Shown: positions 1 through 8,865 of the stretch, piece after piece
Layout: each line of letters opens with the position of its first letter
How positions within the stretch are numbered: position 1 is the first letter of the stretch
Source of the DNA: CAWBRT01 sp963832785
Lineage (GTDB): Bacteria; Acidobacteriota; Terriglobia; Terriglobales; Acidobacteriaceae
DNA length: 64,000 nt
Assembly: GCA_963832785.1 (NCBI GenBank)
Contig: CAWHVF010000005.1
Location: 310,001 to 374,000, forward strand
Reading direction: 5' to 3'
Notes under the pieces: model-generated
Told to the model about the DNA's origin: nothing
Databases searched by the model: none
The model's input: the letters and a program-made list of their open reading frames with translations, nothing else
Position numbers and translations under genes: made by a program

Positions 1-996
1 TCGGCCGGAGCCGATGTCATGCTGGCCTGGCAGATTGGCCGTCATAGAATCACCGCCGGAGCCCAGTACGAATACAGCTTTCGCGTGGACCAGTGGAACT
101 ACGACGTGGGCGGCGCCACGTATCTCAATGATCATCGAGCGCCATCGCAGACGGCCGGCTACACGCAGGCCGAGCTGAAGCTGCTTTCGAAGCTGGCAGT
201 CAACGCCGGAGCGCGACTCGACTGGTTCAGCGCCTACGGCTCTTCGCTCGATCCGCGCCTGGCCGTCATCTATACTCCGGCTCCCCGGACCGCGCTGAAG
301 TACATCTTCGGGCGGGCCTTCCGGGCACCCAACGCCTACGAAACCTACTACGCCGATGGAATTTCGCTGACTTCAAATCTCAACCTCAAGCCGGAGATTA
401 TTCAGTCGCACGAGGCCGTGCTGGAACATAACCTGAAACCCTGGCTGCAGATCACCGCCGGGGGCTTTTACGCCGACATGCAGCGGCTGATCGATCAGGT
501 CTTCGACCCGTTCACCGGGCTGAACCACTACGTCAATAGCGGCAGTGAGACCAGCAAAGGGCTGGAGTTCGAAATAGCCGCCAAGCGCAAGTCTGGCCTC
601 TCGGCCCAGGCGAGCTACACGCTCTCTGATGCCCGCGATTCGGCGACAGGCGCCCGCGCGGCCAACTCTCCCTTGCACCTGGCTAAGCTGCACGTGGCGG
701 TGCCGGCAACCCGGCGAGGCTCGGCTGGTCTTGAGTTGCTGTACGCCAGCGCACAGGAGAGCTATCAGGGGCCCCGTGTCCCCGGCTATGTGCTGACCAA
801 TATCACGTTCCTGAGCAAGCCGCTGTGGAACGGATGGACGTTCTCGGCGAGCTGCTACAACCTGTTCGACCGGCGCTGGTGGACGCCGGCCGGCGCGGAC
901 CTGCGGCAAGCCGCCATTCTCCAGGATGGCCGCAGTTGGCGCGTCAAGATCACCTACCGCTTGCCCGAGCGCCCGCGCCAGCAGGATAAGAAATGA
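1..996 (+). CDS. TonB-dependent receptor, C-terminal part (5' end outside window)
   Basis: The reading frame is open from base 1 and the first Met is at 19, so this is the C-terminal ~330 residues of a longer outer-membrane protein. The sequence has alternating hydrophobic/polar beta-barrel strands, the late-barrel segment FGRAFRAPNAYETYY typical of TonB receptors, and a final strand ending in aromatic residues (SWRVKITYRL). The ligand cannot be told because the plug domain is missing. The stop overlaps the start of the YfiR-like gene by 4 bp (ATGA), so the two are probably translationally coupled and belong to one transcript with the downstream c-di-GMP gene. Confidence 0.85.
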   Translation, partial: SAGADVMLAWQIGRHRITAGAQYEYSFRVDQWNYDVGGATYLNDHRAPSQTAGYTQAELKLLSKLAVNAGARLDWFSAYGSSLDPRLAVIYTPAPRTALKYIFGRAFRAPNAYETYYADGISLTSNLNLKPEIIQSHEAVLEHNLKPWLQITAGGFYADMQRLIDQVFDPFTGLNHYVNSGSETSKGLEFEIAAKRKSGLSAQASYTLSDARDSATGARAANSPLHLAKLHVAVPATRRGSAGLELLYASAQESYQGPRVPGYVLTNITFLSKPLWNGWTFSASCYNLFDRRWWTPAGADLRQAAILQDGRSWRVKITYRLPERPRQQDKK

Positions 997-1604
997 CCGG
1001 ACCTGCACAAATCGGCGCCGGCGGCAACCTGAGGCAAAAGCGGCTCCGGCCGCGGCCTGCGCGCTTGCTCCTGGCTGGCTATCTGATACCGCTGGCGGTC
1101 GTGCTGCTGCTGTTTGTGCCCCAGGCACCGGGGCAGTCGCAGAATGAATCAGCCGTAAGGTCTGCCTTTGTTTACAACCTGACCAAGTACGTCGAATGGC
1201 CGCGGATGGGCAATACGCTGCTCATTGGGGTCGTCGGGGACGGCCCCATGGGTGACACCCTGAAGCACCTGCTGGCGGGAAAAACGAGCGAATCCAGGGC
1301 CATCCAGGTCGTGCTCTCACCCAGCGACGAGGTAATCAGGAGATGCAACGTTCTCTATATCTCTTACCAGTCGCCGAAGAAAATCAGGGCGGTTCTGGAT
1401 AAGGTTCGCCGCGCCAACGTGCTTACCGTTGGAGAAGTTGACTCGTTTGCCAGGGAGGGAGGGGTCATCGGCCTGGTGACGGTTGGTGATCACGTCAAGA
1501 TCCAGGTCAATCTTGAGGCGGCACAGGAGAACCAGCTCAAGGTAAGTTCGCGCCTGCTGAGTCTGGCGACCGTAGTACATCCCAAGTCCGGAGGCGGGAA
1601 CTGA
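993..1604 (+). CDS. YfiR-family (DUF4154) periplasmic protein
   Basis: This 203-residue protein has an N-terminal basic stretch and a hydrophobic export segment (about residues 27-45). It then shows the family pattern AFVYNLTKYVEWP at the start of the mature domain, with a conserved IGVVGD..LG-like core and an internal VLTVGEVDSFAREGGVIGLV segment. In Pseudomonas, YfiR is a periplasmic repressor of the diguanylate cyclase YfiN. Here the next gene, one base downstream, is a membrane GGDEF-EAL protein with a periplasmic sensor loop, so the same pairing is likely. ATGA overlap with the TonB receptor suggests that receptor, repressor and enzyme form a unit. Confidence 0.85.
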   Translation: MTGPAQIGAGGNLRQKRLRPRPARLLLAGYLIPLAVVLLLFVPQAPGQSQNESAVRSAFVYNLTKYVEWPRMGNTLLIGVVGDGPMGDTLKHLLAGKTSESRAIQVVLSPSDEVIRRCNVLYISYQSPKKIRAVLDKVRRANVLTVGEVDSFAREGGVIGLVTVGDHVKIQVNLEAAQENQLKVSSRLLSLATVVHPKSGGGN

Positions 1605-1605
1605 G

Positions 1606-3672
1606 ATGCGCATTCTGAGCAGCGGTAACATTGCCCGCAAGATAACGATTCTGGTGCTACTTGCCACCACCATCGCGGTGGGCACAATGTCAGTGGCGTT
1701 TCTGGCGTTTGACAGCATCAGTTCGCGCTCGTTGCTGTACCACCGGATTTCCACCCTGGCCGATATTGTCGGGCAGAATTCGACGGCCGCCCTCAGTTTC
1801 AGCGACCGCGCCGCGGCCATGGAGATTCTGGGCGCACTGAAGGCCGACCCGACGGTTGTATCCGCCTGCCTCTACGATCTCTCGGGAATTTTGTTTGCCC
1901 GGTACCAGCAGCCAGCAAGCTCGCGCCCGTGCCCGGATGTTCCCGGGAAGCTGGCTCTGCCGGACCAGGGGTACTCGACTGTAATCCGCCAGGTGACGTA
2001 CCGTAACGAACCCGTGGGCACGCTGCTCCTGCGCTCGGAACTGCGAGAGATAGAGAAACGGTGGTGGCAGGTGCTGAAGGTGATTGGCGTCCTGCTGACC
2101 GCCCTGGTCATCGGCGGAGCTTCCGGCTCGCTTTTGCAACGCAGGATTTCCCGGCCGGTCGCCAACCTGGCGCGCGCCATGCACAAGGTTACCGGGGAAC
2201 AGAACTTCAGCGCCAGAGTTGCCGTTAACGGCCATGATGAGATCGCGCAGCTCGGAACTGACTTCAACAGAATGTTGGAGGAACTCGAGCAGCGCGATTT
2301 GGCCAAGAAGAAGGCAGAAGCCCAACTGCAGTACCAGGCCCTCAACGATGAGCTCACGGGATTGCCCAATCGCAGACTGCTGGCCGAGCGGCTTTCCTAT
2401 TCGTTGGCCGTGGCAAAGCGCGAAGCGCACACCGTTGGGCTTCTGTATATAGATCTGGACGGTTTCAAGCTGGTCAACGACAGCCTGGGGCACTCGGTCG
2501 GCGACATATTACTGGGCCAGGTTGCCTCACGCTTGCGTTCACGGGTACGCGACTCTGATACGCTTGCCCGCCTCGGCGGAGACGAGTTTACGGTGGTATT
2601 GTCGCACCTTCGCGCTGAGCAGGACGCGGCATTGGTAGCCAAACAACTGTTGGACGTCCTGGCCGAATCCTTCTTGATTGGCGACCGCAAGATCACGATC
2701 AGCGCCAGTATCGGGATCAGCCTTTTCCCGAAGGACGCTACCGATCCGATCCAATTACTGCAGCGCGCCGACAGCGCCATGTATGCTGCCAAGCGCAACG
2801 GCAGAAACGGATTCCTGTACTACACGCCCGAGCTCGGCTCGGAGGTGCGGGAGCGGTTGAACCTGGAGGCGCAGCTTCGGGGGGCCATTGATCGGGGAGA
2901 GATCAGCGTCCACTACCAGCCGGAATTTGACATTGCTTCCAATCGTCTGATCAGGTTTGAGGCCTTGGCCCGCTGGACACACCCCACGCTGGGGATGATA
3001 CCGCCGGTCAAATTCATTCCCATCGCCGAGGAAAGCGGCATTATTGTCACTCTGGGCGCCTACATAATGGAGAATGCCTGTGCGGAGGCCGCCAAGTGGC
3101 AGCAGATGGGACCATATCCGGTACAGGTTGCGGTAAATGTCTCGAGTGTTCAGTTTGCCAGGCAGAATTTCGTGGAAGAGGTCACAGGCATTCTCGAGCG
3201 CACCGGCCTGGACCCGCACCTGCTGCAGATCGAACTTACAGAATCGGTTATGCTCAAAGCTTACATCTCTGCGGCCGAGACCATGAAACGCCTGAACGCC
3301 CTCGGCATCACTCTGGCAATAGATGATTTCGGAACCGGCTATTCTTGTTTGAGCTATCTGCCCAGGCTGCCTTTTAGCGCATTAAAGATCGACCCTTCTT
3401 TCATTAACGAGTTGAGCGTCAGGCCTGAATCGCGCGCAATGGTGAATTCCCTGATTGCGCTTGCCCATAATCTCGGGATGCGCGTAATCGTCGAAGGCGT
3501 CGAAAGACCTGAGCAGTTGGACCTTATACGCGAGCTCGGCGGCAACGAGGCACAAGGTTATCTGTTGGGACGCCCCACCCCCAACCCGCGCGCAGAGTTC
3601 CTGCCGCAGGCAAATAGCGCTCAATATGAGCCGGTGTCGCCGCCTCTCGTCCCTGAATGTTCGGCTGACTAG
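1606..3672 (+). CDS. Membrane-bound GGDEF-EAL c-di-GMP enzyme with CHASE8-like sensor and HAMP
   Basis: This 688-residue protein has a TM helix (~11-35), a ~115-residue periplasmic loop resembling CHASE8 sensors, a second TM (~156-176) and HAMP (~177-230). The GGDEF domain has an intact GGDEF at 324-328 and an inhibitory I-site RDSD at 315-318. The EAL domain has ExLxR at 452-456, the Asn of VAVNVSS (511), IELTES and DDFGTGYS (573-580). Both catalytic sites look intact, so synthesis and breakdown of c-di-GMP are both possible. It differs from classical YfiN, which has no EAL domain. It lies directly after the YfiR-like gene and probably takes its input from it. Confidence 0.92.
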   Translation: MRILSSGNIARKITILVLLATTIAVGTMSVAFLAFDSISSRSLLYHRISTLADIVGQNSTAALSFSDRAAAMEILGALKADPTVVSACLYDLSGILFARYQQPASSRPCPDVPGKLALPDQGYSTVIRQVTYRNEPVGTLLLRSELREIEKRWWQVLKVIGVLLTALVIGGASGSLLQRRISRPVANLARAMHKVTGEQNFSARVAVNGHDEIAQLGTDFNRMLEELEQRDLAKKKAEAQLQYQALNDELTGLPNRRLLAERLSYSLAVAKREAHTVGLLYIDLDGFKLVNDSLGHSVGDILLGQVASRLRSRVRDSDTLARLGGDEFTVVLSHLRAEQDAALVAKQLLDVLAESFLIGDRKITISASIGISLFPKDATDPIQLLQRADSAMYAAKRNGRNGFLYYTPELGSEVRERLNLEAQLRGAIDRGEISVHYQPEFDIASNRLIRFEALARWTHPTLGMIPPVKFIPIAEESGIIVTLGAYIMENACAEAAKWQQMGPYPVQVAVNVSSVQFARQNFVEEVTGILERTGLDPHLLQIELTESVMLKAYISAAETMKRLNALGITLAIDDFGTGYSCLSYLPRLPFSALKIDPSFINELSVRPESRAMVNSLIALAHNLGMRVIVEGVERPEQLDLIRELGGNEAQGYLLGRPTPNPRAEFLPQANSAQYEPVSPPLVPECSAD

Positions 3673-3748
3673 ACGTGATCTAAATAACCAGGATGGCGCC
3701 ATTCGCGGCGGCGGAAGCGCGATCATTTCCACGGCACGTGGCTCAGAG

Positions 3749-3819
3749 CAAAAAAAGCCGCATGCCTCCCAAGGCTGGCCCTGCGAACGGTCACAGCCCA
3801 CATGAAGGCCCTGCGGCTT
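3749..3819 (-). terminator. Likely rho-independent terminator after dctP
   Basis: On the minus strand, TGCGGCTT-type arms (3812-3819 and 3755-3762, perfect 8 bp: AAGCCGCA/TGCGGCTT) enclose a ~49-nt loop that can fold further. They are followed by a run of seven T (A run at 3750-3756 on +). It sits just past the dctP stop and between converging genes. Confidence 0.5.
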
Positions 3820-3835
3820 CCATTTCAATCTACTG

Positions 3836-4843
3836 TCAGGCCTTCCGTCCCCGATCCACGAGTTCCCTGAACTTCTTCACGTTCTCTTCGCCGGCCAGAG
3901 CGGCAACACGTTTGTATGCCGGCTCCATTTTGGCGCGGAACGGCGCCAGGTTAGGCCGGGTTATGGCCATGCCGGCCGCTTGCATCTTCTTGAGCTGATC
4001 CACTTCCTCGTCGGCAATCAGCTTGCGCATTAAGGCGCCCGCAGAAAGGCTCTCCTCGCGGATGATCTTCTGCTGATCGGGGCTCAGCTTCCGCCAGGTG
4101 ATGGCGCTGACGGTGTGGATCATGTTGTTATAAACGTGCTGGGTGATGGCCAGGTGCTTCTGCACCTCGTAGTATTTGTTGTAGTAAATGACGGCGATGG
4201 GGTTCTCCTGGCCGTTCACCACTTTCTGGGCCAGGGCAAGATACAGTTCCGGGAAGGCGATGGCCTGCACGACGCCGCCCAGCGCTTCCATGGCGGCTTG
4301 GATCTGAAGCTCGGGCGGGGTGCGGATTTTCAAGCCCCTCACGTCGTCGGGCGTGTTGATGGGGCGCACGCTGTTGGTCAGATTGCGGAATCCATATTCC
4401 CAGTTCGACAAAATAATGAAGCCCTGCTTCTCGGCGAGCGGCGCCAGCCACTGCATGGCCGGGCCATCCAGAACGCGGAATACATGGGCGGAATTGTCGA
4501 ATACGAAGGGCAGCATCACCGCCGCGAAGGCTTTTTCGAAATTCTGCAACTGCCCCTGCGTCGGCAGTCCCATGTCGATGGTGCCGAGCTTAACCTGCTG
4601 GGCTTGCTCGGGCGGGCCGCCCAACTGGTTGTTCGGGAAGATCTGAATTTTGATGGCTCCGCCCGTCCGGGTTTCAACCCGGCTGGCGAACTGCTTGGCC
4701 GCAATATTCGAGGGGTGGTCCTCCGCGCCGAAGTGGGCGAAGCGAAGCGTCAGCGGGGCCGCCGCCGCACGAGTTACGTAAGGCGCCGCCAGGGCAAGCC
4801 CGGCGACCCCGAGGCTGTTTTTGATAAATTTCCTGCGATTCAT
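3836..4843 (-). CDS. dctP: TRAP transporter substrate-binding protein DctP
   Basis: This is an extracytoplasmic solute receptor of 335 residues. The start is set at the ATG with AAAGGAG just upstream; the frame is open further but has no good start. A twin-Arg-like export signal (MNRRKFIK...GLALAAP) leads into a DctP fold with the family segments RGLKIRTPPE and VNGQENPIAVIYYNKYYEVQKH. It delivers ligand to the DctQM permease encoded upstream in the same operon. The context (kduI, kduD, KdgF-like cupin) points to unsaturated or free hexuronates as substrate. This is inferred from context, since TRAP receptors cannot be assigned a ligand by eye. Confidence 0.93.
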   Translation of the reverse strand: MNRRKFIKNSLGVAGLALAAPYVTRAAAAPLTLRFAHFGAEDHPSNIAAKQFASRVETRTGGAIKIQIFPNNQLGGPPEQAQQVKLGTIDMGLPTQGQLQNFEKAFAAVMLPFVFDNSAHVFRVLDGPAMQWLAPLAEKQGFIILSNWEYGFRNLTNSVRPINTPDDVRGLKIRTPPELQIQAAMEALGGVVQAIAFPELYLALAQKVVNGQENPIAVIYYNKYYEVQKHLAITQHVYNNMIHTVSAITWRKLSPDQQKIIREESLSAGALMRKLIADEEVDQLKKMQAAGMAITRPNLAPFRAKMEPAYKRVAALAGEENVKKFRELVDRGRKA

Positions 4844-4957
4844 GCGCGTCTCCTTTGCGATGATCAACTGCCGCACAGCAAGGCTGCCGAGGCTCTCTCG
4901 ACGCCGCGTTAATCTTGTGGGTCCCTTGGGAAAACCTGCCGACCGGCGTGCCGCCAC

Positions 4958-6874
4958 CTATTTCCCGAAGCCAAATTGCTGCGGGAGAAACAGGGTGAAC
5001 CACGGTACGAATGCCACGATGAGCACGCCGATGAGAATCACGATCAAATAGGGCACCATGGCACGCGAGGCTTCCTCGATGCCGGCCTTCATGACGGCGC
5101 AGCAGACATAGAAGCCCACGCCCGCCAATGGCATGAAGCCGCCGATCCCCATGGAAATGATTAATACCAGGGCATAGTGCAGCTCGCTCACGCCCATCTT
5201 GCCGGCGATGGGAAGCAACAGGGGCGCGAGGACGTTAAGCGACGGCAACCCTTCCAGCAGCACGCCAGCCAGCACAAGAAGCAAAATGGAGCCGACCATA
5301 AAAATGCTGGTGCTGTTCTCCATCGCGTGGAGCAGGCTGACGAGCCGTTGGGGTACATAGGCGACCGTGAGCGTCCACGAAAATCCCGCCGAAGCGGCAA
5401 AGATGAAGAGCAGCAGGCCGGTAAGGGAAGCGGTATCAACTACGGTGCGAACAAAGGTTTTCCAGCCGATAGAGCGATAGCCCACGATGGCCAGTCCCAG
5501 ACCGTAGAGAACGGCGAAGGTGGCCACCTCCGTGGGCGTTGCGATCCCGGCCAAAATGCCCACTAGCAGAATCAGCGGCATCAGCAGCGCCGGAACTGCG
5601 GTGAGCCCCGCCCACAGCATCGATTTAGCCGGGACGCGCGGAGTACGCAGCGTCCCGGCGCGGCGGGCCCGAACATAAATGAGGACCATGAGGCAAATGG
5701 CCATCACCGCCGCCGGGATGATCCCGCCGATGAACATGCTGGCAATCGACACCTGGGTGATCGATCCGACGATGAGCATGGCGATGCTGGGCGGCACGGT
5801 CTCGCCCATAATGGCCGAGGCCGCCAGCACGGCCGCGCCTTCGCCTGCGCCGTGGCGCTCCCGCAGTTGGTCGCGCATGACCGTGCCTACCGCCGCCACG
5901 TCCGCCGGCTTGGAGCCGGAGAGGCCGGAGACAATGTACATGCTGACCACCGACACCTGCAGGAGCCCGCCCCGTAAGTGACCCACCAGCGTTGAGATGA
6001 ACCTGACCAGCCGCAGGCTGATTCCTCCCCGCTCCATAATGAGCCCGGCGAAAATGAAGAACGGCACCGCCAGGAGAATGTAGTTGCCGGTTCCGTTCAC
6101 CATGCTTTGGGGGAGAGACACCAGCGAGGGGGCATTGGTCACCCAGAGATAACCCGCGGTGGACAGCAGCAGCACAAAACCCACCGGCACCCCGGCCAGA
6201 ATTGCCGCCATAAAGAAGGTTACGGTGGCAATAATGGCCCTGTCGCCAGTGAACCACCCCAGCCAGATGCTGCGGGTAGCTACCAGCGCCGCCATCACCA
6301 CGCTGACAGCGCCTAACACGATCCAGGCTCGCCAGCCGTGGTCGCGGCGCAGGTGATTGATGGCATAGATGACCAGTAGTGCCAAGCCAACGGTGAGAGG
6401 GAGGGCGATGGTGGCGGCTGGGATCTGGAAGATCGGGGTCAGCTCGTCCCAGCTTGACTCGATGAACTCGAAGGAGGCGATCCCCGCAACCAGGGAGATA
6501 AATAGCGCCAGGACATCGGCCAGCGCGAAACACACCCGCCGCGGCCCGTCAGGAAAGCGATTGATGAGGATACGTACCGAAGCGTGCTCGCGTCGCCGGT
6601 AGGCGACCGCCCCGCCGATAAAGGCAATTATCGACAGGACGAAGCGCGCCACCTCGTCAGCCCACAAGAAAGAGGTTGTGAAGAAGATGCGGGCCAGCAC
6701 GTTGGCAAAGACGATGCCCAGTTCGCCCAGCAGGGCCACAACCAGAATCCAGTCAGCGCAGGCATCGATCACCCGAAGAATACGGCCGGTCTGCGCCTGC
6801 GGAGCCGGAGGTACGGCGGCGCCGGGCGCCGCTGTCGCTGCGCTTGCGTCTTTCTCAACGACCATCTCCGTCAC
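4958..6874 (-). CDS. TRAP transporter fused permease DctQM
   Basis: This ~638-residue membrane protein joins the small subunit (DctQ, about residues 20-160, four TM segments, FLWADEVARFVL) to the large subunit (DctM, the C-terminal ~430 residues, with ILLAVPFFIFAGLIMERGGIS and GSKPADVAAVGTVM). The GTG start at 6874 is preferred because AGGGGGA lies 6 nt upstream; an ATG follows three codons later. DctM is the ion-coupled transport channel. The gene lies between the KdgF-like cupin and dctP, so importer and catabolic enzymes form one operon. The QM fusion is a known variant of the family. Confidence 0.93.
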   Translation of the reverse strand: MTEMVVEKDASAATAAPGAAVPPAPQAQTGRILRVIDACADWILVVALLGELGIVFANVLARIFFTTSFLWADEVARFVLSIIAFIGGAVAYRRREHASVRILINRFPDGPRRVCFALADVLALFISLVAGIASFEFIESSWDELTPIFQIPAATIALPLTVGLALLVIYAINHLRRDHGWRAWIVLGAVSVVMAALVATRSIWLGWFTGDRAIIATVTFFMAAILAGVPVGFVLLLSTAGYLWVTNAPSLVSLPQSMVNGTGNYILLAVPFFIFAGLIMERGGISLRLVRFISTLVGHLRGGLLQVSVVSMYIVSGLSGSKPADVAAVGTVMRDQLRERHGAGEGAAVLAASAIMGETVPPSIAMLIVGSITQVSIASMFIGGIIPAAVMAICLMVLIYVRARRAGTLRTPRVPAKSMLWAGLTAVPALLMPLILLVGILAGIATPTEVATFAVLYGLGLAIVGYRSIGWKTFVRTVVDTASLTGLLLFIFAASAGFSWTLTVAYVPQRLVSLLHAMENSTSIFMVGSILLLVLAGVLLEGLPSLNVLAPLLLPIAGKMGVSELHYALVLIISMGIGGFMPLAGVGFYVCCAVMKAGIEEASRAMVPYLIVILIGVLIVAFVPWFTLFLPQQFGFGK

Positions 6875-6975
6875 ACCCGTCCCCCTGGATCCCCGCACGG
6901 CAAATCGGCCGTCCCGGTTCGCATAGCGGCCGATGGCCCAAGGTCTTATGCACATCGCCGCAGTTACATCTTCTT

Positions 6976-7347
6976 CTACTTCTTCAAGAGACCGTGCTTA
7001 CGCATCATCTCCAGGTAATCCTCCCTGGGCGGAGCGAAGATGTCGATGCCCTTGAACCCGGTGGGCGTGCGGCCACCGTGCGGAACATTCGGCGGATGGA
7101 CGCAAACCTCGCCCGCCTTGATGGTGAACGTCTCGTCCCCGCACACATGCTCCTCGGAGCCTTCCAGGATGACAAGGATCTGCTCCGCCGGATGGCTGTG
7201 GATGGGGAACGTAGCTCCTGGCGGCTGCTCAATAAAACTGCACAGGATGTTCTGACCCGCGATGAAACGGGTGCCGACTTTATCAGTCAGCGGGACCATA
7301 GGAACATCGGCGATGCGGTAGTGATACTTTGACTTCGTCTCCGGCAT
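6976..7347 (-). CDS. Small cupin protein, KdgF-like
   Basis: A 123-residue single-domain cupin starting at the ATG preceded by AAGGAG (spacing 8). Metal-binding pattern: HSHPAEQ in cupin motif 1 and the His of PPNVPHGG in motif 2. KdgF proteins of pectin and alginate degraders have the same size and HxH..Q..H type site and speed the ring opening of 4,5-unsaturated monouronates to 5-keto-4-deoxyuronate. The position between kduD/kduI and the uronate TRAP genes fits that role. The family assignment is an inference, because small cupins are functionally diverse. Other possibilities are a dioxygenase or a sugar-binding cupin. Confidence 0.7.
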   Translation of the reverse strand: MPETKSKYHYRIADVPMVPLTDKVGTRFIAGQNILCSFIEQPPGATFPIHSHPAEQILVILEGSEEHVCGDETFTIKAGEVCVHPPNVPHGGRTPTGFKGIDIFAPPREDYLEMMRKHGLLKK

Positions 7348-7493
7348 TGATTGGCTCCTTGTCAAATTGACAACTGCTATAGAATCGAAAATCCGGTTCG
7401 CAGCTTACGGCTGGCTCTTATTTTCCAGCCTGCCGCTAAGCACTCCTCATCTGCTTGCTGATTTGCACACGCCCGTCCCAGGTACTATTACGT

Positions 7494-7967
7494 CTAATCA
7501 GGAACGCAGGCCTGACGGGCAAACAACTTCCACTTTCCCGATTCTTTCTTCCAGACCTGGAGAGCGACGATGTGAGCCTTGGTGATCTTGCCGTCGGGAA
7601 GTTGGTTTTCGCAGTCAAATGTGTGGCGAACCCAGGCAACGTTGCCGGCAACCTCGATCTTCTGATTGGAGAGTTTGATCCAGTTGAATTTGCCGGGCGC
7701 TTTCGGGCCAATCAGGTACTTGACGAACTCGGCCTTGTTTTGCAGCATCCCGTGGGAATGCCCATAGGTCAGATGATCGTCCACCAGAGCATTCAGCGTC
7801 TTCTCGTCTCCAGCCACCATGGCGGCGCGTAGGGATTCGGCCGCCTTTTCGACGGCGGCGGAAGGCTCGGCGGCCTGCACCGGCGTCGCGAGAGCGGTTG
7901 CAATTAATACAGCGCCTATCACCACAAGCGCCACGTGCCAGAAGAAAGTTGATTCAGTATGTGACAT
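7494..7967 (-). CDS. Secreted nuclear transport factor 2-like (DUF4440-type) protein
   Basis: A 157-residue protein. The first ~32 residues form a Sec-type signal with an ALATPVQAA cleavage-like end. The rest is a cone-shaped NTF2-like domain (ALVDDHLTYGHSHGMLQNKAEFVKYL ... WKKESGKWKLFARQ). GAGGAG precedes the ATG. It lies inside the uronate operon between kduD and the cupin. Related proteins are frequent in Acidobacteria and mostly of unknown function; binding or isomerising a small ligand is possible. No catalytic set is identifiable with certainty. Confidence 0.75.
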   Translation of the reverse strand: MSHTESTFFWHVALVVIGAVLIATALATPVQAAEPSAAVEKAAESLRAAMVAGDEKTLNALVDDHLTYGHSHGMLQNKAEFVKYLIGPKAPGKFNWIKLSNQKIEVAGNVAWVRHTFDCENQLPDGKITKAHIVALQVWKKESGKWKLFARQACVPD

Positions 7968-8081
7968 GCGATCTCCTCACAGTTCTTTCAGTAGAGATAT
8001 GACAAATGACTGCACATTCAACCTTGGCGATATTGGCCGGTTACTTCGGGAATTCCTTCACCTGCAAATTCGCTTGGCTGC

Positions 8082-8849
8082 TCAGCGCCCCATCCACCCG
8101 CCGTCAACGACCAGCACGTGGCCGTTAATGTAGTCGCTGGCGGATGAGGCCAGAAAAACCGCCGCCCCCGCCAGATCCCGCGGCGTCCCCCAGCGTCCGG
8201 CGGGGATACGCTCAAGAATCTGCCGGCTGCGCTGCGGGTCCGCGCGAAGCGCGGCGGTGTTATCCGTCGCCATGTAGCCGGGGGCGATGGCGTTCACGTT
8301 CACGCCTTTGGAGGCCCACTCGTTGGCCAAAGCTTTGGTCAGTTGCGCGACGCCGCCCTTGGCGGCCGCATATCCGGGAACGAATACGCCTCCCTGGAAG
8401 GAAAGCAGGGAAGCAATGTTGATGATTTTCCCGTGCCCCTGGGCCAGCATCCGGCGGCCTGCCGCCTGGCAGAGCCGGAAAATGCTGTTCAGGTTGGTTT
8501 CGATCACAGCCTGCCAGTCGGCCAACGGGTGCTCCACGGCCGGAGCGCGCCGTATGATTCCGGCATTGTTGACCAGTATGTCGATTGAGCCCAAGCCTTC
8601 GACCGTGCGCGCGATCATGTGCTCGCAGAAGTCGGCATCGCAAACATCGCCCACCACCGAGAGAACCTGCACGCCGGTGGCTTGGCAGATCTGGTTCCGG
8701 ACCGCCTCGGCCTTCTCCGCCTCGATTCCATGCACCATTACGTTCGCACCCGCCTCGGCAAAGCCCAGGGCAACCCCAGCTCCCAATCCCTGCTGAGAGC
8801 CGGTGACAAGCGCGTTCTTCCCGGTCAGCTTCAGAGCGTCCAGGATCAT
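8082..8849 (-). CDS. kduD: 2-dehydro-3-deoxy-D-gluconate 5-dehydrogenase KduD
   Basis: A 255-residue short-chain dehydrogenase that interconverts 2,5-diketo-3-deoxygluconate and KDG with NAD(P)H. Visible features are the TGSQQGLG nucleotide-binding loop, NNAG, the catalytic Ser in IASLLSFQGG, YAAAKGG (Tyr and Lys) and the KduD-typical stretches VNAIAPGYMATDNT, ILERIPAGRWGTPRDL and VVDGGWMGR. These match the E. coli enzyme closely from memory. Start: the ATG with GGAGGAAGG upstream, 16 nt after the kduI stop. It follows kduI directly, in pathway order. Confidence 0.93.
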   Translation of the reverse strand: MILDALKLTGKNALVTGSQQGLGAGVALGFAEAGANVMVHGIEAEKAEAVRNQICQATGVQVLSVVGDVCDADFCEHMIARTVEGLGSIDILVNNAGIIRRAPAVEHPLADWQAVIETNLNSIFRLCQAAGRRMLAQGHGKIINIASLLSFQGGVFVPGYAAAKGGVAQLTKALANEWASKGVNVNAIAPGYMATDNTAALRADPQRSRQILERIPAGRWGTPRDLAGAAVFLASSASDYINGHVLVVDGGWMGR

Positions 8850-8865
8850 CGTTCCTTCCTCCGTG

